Source: Geomonas sp. Red32
Lineage (GTDB): Bacteria; Desulfobacterota; Desulfuromonadia; Geobacterales; Geobacteraceae
Length of the DNA stretch: 64,000 bases
Assembly: GCF_023652955.1 (NCBI RefSeq)
Contig: NZ_JAKLOY010000005.1
Span: 62,001 to 126,000 of the forward strand
Direction of reading: 5' to 3'
Shown: positions 62,702 through 64,000 of the stretch, piece after piece
Layout: the number at the start of each line of letters is the position of its first letter
How positions within the stretch are numbered: position 1 is the first letter of the stretch
Notes under the pieces: generated by a model
The model's database searches: none
Told to the model about the DNA's origin: nothing
The model's input: the letters and a program-made list of their open reading frames with translations, nothing else
Translations under genes and position numbers: made by a program

Positions 62702-63097
62702 TCACTTCTTAAGGTAGTCGCCGGCCACCAGGATCCCCTCCCGGCCGCTCTCCAAAAGCTTCACGGCCAGGTCGTGTACCTGGACACGGCTGCGGTCCTG
62801 GGTGAAACGGATCAGCATGGGGAGATTCACGCCGGTCACCACCTCGACCTTCCCTTCCGCGAGGAAAGAGAGGCTCATGTTGGAGGGTGTCCCCCCGAAC
62901 ATGTCGGTCATTATGATGGCCCCGTCGCCGGAGACCCGGGCAACCGCCTCCTTGATGGAGTCCATGACGGTAGCTGCCGAGGCCTGCGGGTCGATCCCCA
63001 CCGCCTCGGCAAGCTCCAGCTTGCCCACGATCATCTCCGCGGCGGCCACCAGCTCGTTGGCCACCCCGGCGTGCGCTACCACGACCAGTCCTATCAT
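62702..63097 (-). CDS. PTS EIIA component, mannose-family type
   Basis: The 131-residue protein has the EIIA-Man fold with phospho-histidine H9 (LVVVAHAGVANEL) and the DMFGGTPSN segment. Without a IIB/IIC/IID permease it is likely a regulatory EIIA, phosphorylated through EI and HPr. It lies 3 bp after rapZ. Confidence 0.92.
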   Translation of the reverse strand: MIGLVVVAHAGVANELVAAAEMIVGKLELAEAVGIDPQASAATVMDSIKEAVARVSGDGAIIMTDMFGGTPSNMSLSFLAEGKVEVVTGVNLPMLIRFTQDRSRVQVHDLAVKLLESGREGILVAGDYLKK

Positions 63098-63100
63098 CTT

Positions 63101-63958
63101 CTATCCCTTCTCGATGTCCCTATGGGTTATTTTGATGTTCACGTTTCTCTGCCTGAAGTACTGGTACAGCTCCTGGGCGATGGCCACCGAGCGGTGGCGC
63201 CCCCCCGTGCAGCCGATCGATACCGACAGGTACGACTTCCCCTCCCGGCGGTAACCGGGAAGCAGAAATTCCAGCATGTTCCTGAAGCGCTCCAGGAAGA
63301 CCACCGTCTCCTCGTGCCCCAGGACGAAGTCCCTCACCCCCTGGTCGAGCCCCGAGAACGGCCTGAGCGCCGGGACGAAGTAGGGGTTGGGGAGGAAGCG
63401 GACGTCCATCACCAGGTCGCTTTCCAGGGGAAGGCCGTAACGGTAGCCGAAGGATTGCAGGTTCACCTGCATCTCCATCCCCTTCTCGCTTCCCATCACC
63501 GTCGAGATCACCACCTCCTTCAGGCGGTGGACGTTCATCTCGGAGGTGTCGAAGATGTTGGTGGCGATCCGCCGGAGCCCGGCCAGCTGGTCGCGCTCGA
63601 AGCGGATCCCCTCGGGGACCGTCCCCCCCTCCAGGGCGGGATGGCGCCTGCGGGTCTCGGAGAAGCGCCGGATCAGCACCTCGTCGGTCGCCTCGAAGAA
63701 GAAGATCTTCAGGGTGTGGCCGGCCTTGGCGATGCTCTTGAAGACCTTGTCGTACCCCTTGATGAAGTCGCGGCTCCGGATGTCCATCACCATCGCCACG
63801 TCCTTGACGCTCTCCCGCGAGTTCTCCACCAGCTCGATGAAGGTGGAGGCGAGCGAGACCGGGAGGTTGTCGAGGCAGAAGAAGCCTTCGTCCTCCAGCG
63901 CCCGGACGGCGGTGGACTTTCCGGACCCGGAGAGCCCGGTGATGATCACGATACGCAT
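63101..63958 (-). CDS. rapZ: RapZ/YvcJ-family P-loop nucleotide-binding protein
   Basis: The 285-residue protein has Walker A GLSGSGKST (residues 8-16), the LDNLPVSL segment, and a C-terminal basic region (SIGCTGGRHRSVAIAQELYQYF). In E. coli RapZ guides RNase E to the sRNA GlmZ. In other bacteria the function is less clear. It begins 1 bp after the preceding stop codon in the PTS cluster. Confidence 0.95.
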   Translation of the reverse strand: MRIVIITGLSGSGKSTAVRALEDEGFFCLDNLPVSLASTFIELVENSRESVKDVAMVMDIRSRDFIKGYDKVFKSIAKAGHTLKIFFFEATDEVLIRRFSETRRRHPALEGGTVPEGIRFERDQLAGLRRIATNIFDTSEMNVHRLKEVVISTVMGSEKGMEMQVNLQSFGYRYGLPLESDLVMDVRFLPNPYFVPALRPFSGLDQGVRDFVLGHEETVVFLERFRNMLEFLLPGYRREGKSYLSVSIGCTGGRHRSVAIAQELYQYFRQRNVNIKITHRDIEKG

Positions 63959-63959
63959 G

Positions 63960-64000
63960 CTATTCGACCTCGTTCCCCAGCGGCCTGAACTCCATGCGGG
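63960..64000 (-). CDS. hprK: C-terminal end of probable HPr kinase/phosphorylase (partial)
   Basis: Only the last 12 codons (RMEFRPLGNEVE, stop TAG) are in the window. The position directly before rapZ, EIIA and ptsH, and the HPr Ser46 site, suggest hprK. The residues alone do not prove it. Confidence 0.5.
   Translation of the reverse strand, partial: RMEFRPLGNEVE

Overview
The window looks like chromosomal DNA from a Geobacteraceae-type bacterium (Desulfuromonadota; Geobacter, Geomonas or Citrifermentans lineage). The evidence is a high-GC sequence, a multihaem cytochrome pair with 20 and 4 haem sites, late hopanoid genes (hpnG, hpnJ, hpnK), a regulatory PTS cluster without a sugar permease, sigma-54-type promoters and activators, a c-di-AMP cyclase, an Mla lipid transport set, and GC-rich palindromic repeats between genes. 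No rRNA, tRNA, CRISPR array, insertion sequence or prophage gene was recognised. The species assignment is inference.

Layout: 1-2550 holds amino-acid biosynthesis (two aspartate-semialdehyde dehydrogenase genes, leuB). 2675-8347 holds a MlaC-family protein, a ChaN-PDZ lipoprotein, a CDP-diacylglycerol pyrophosphatase, a thioesterase and a hybrid histidine kinase. 8411-11990 is mlaE-mlaF-mlaD-tolC. 12132-16812 holds msrA, a GspE/PilB-type ATPase, and a phasin-like gene with ubiB. 17021-23652 holds lpxC (with a sigma-54-type promoter and a possible activator site), an NtrY-like kinase and a large AsmA/YhdP-like protein, an outer-envelope theme shared with the Mla genes. 23778-34340 is mixed: a small lipoprotein, a radical SAM/B12-TPR protein, a LysM-NlpC/P60 hydrolase, a diadenylate cyclase fused to a YbbR domain, ubiE/menG, a methyltransferase, an acyl-CoA synthetase, and a polytopic TPR protein.

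34494-44383 is an electron-transfer and regulation block. Two secreted multihaem cytochromes follow a candidate sigma-54 promoter. Just upstream lies a three-gene regulatory operon: a periplasmic PhnD-like binding protein, a histidine kinase and a sigma-54 activator. The binding protein ends in an unexpected CX3CH haem-like motif. A class I fumarase (44829-46454) follows on the other strand.

The most unusual non-coding feature is at about 46520-47000, after the fumarase terminator. It is a degenerate tandem array of about 20.4-bp units with consensus close to TAAGCTTAAGTCGGCGGATT. The period is about two DNA helical turns and is not a multiple of three, so the array is unlikely to be coding. 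I do not recognise it.

47206-54315 holds small regulatory and envelope genes (FN3 protein, CheX, HD-GYP, HTH protein, glutaredoxin-like, PDZ, asnS, DUF3108). 54367-58267 holds an ArnE-like small membrane protein, hpnK, hpnJ and divergent hpnG. 58469-60410 encodes a 2-hydroxyacyl-CoA dehydratase-type activator and a double-cubane-cluster-type protein. The activator reading frame has no ATG, GTG or TTG in a position that keeps its nucleotide-binding motif. 60660-64000 is the regulatory PTS cluster (tail of probable hprK, rapZ, EIIA, HPr, EI).
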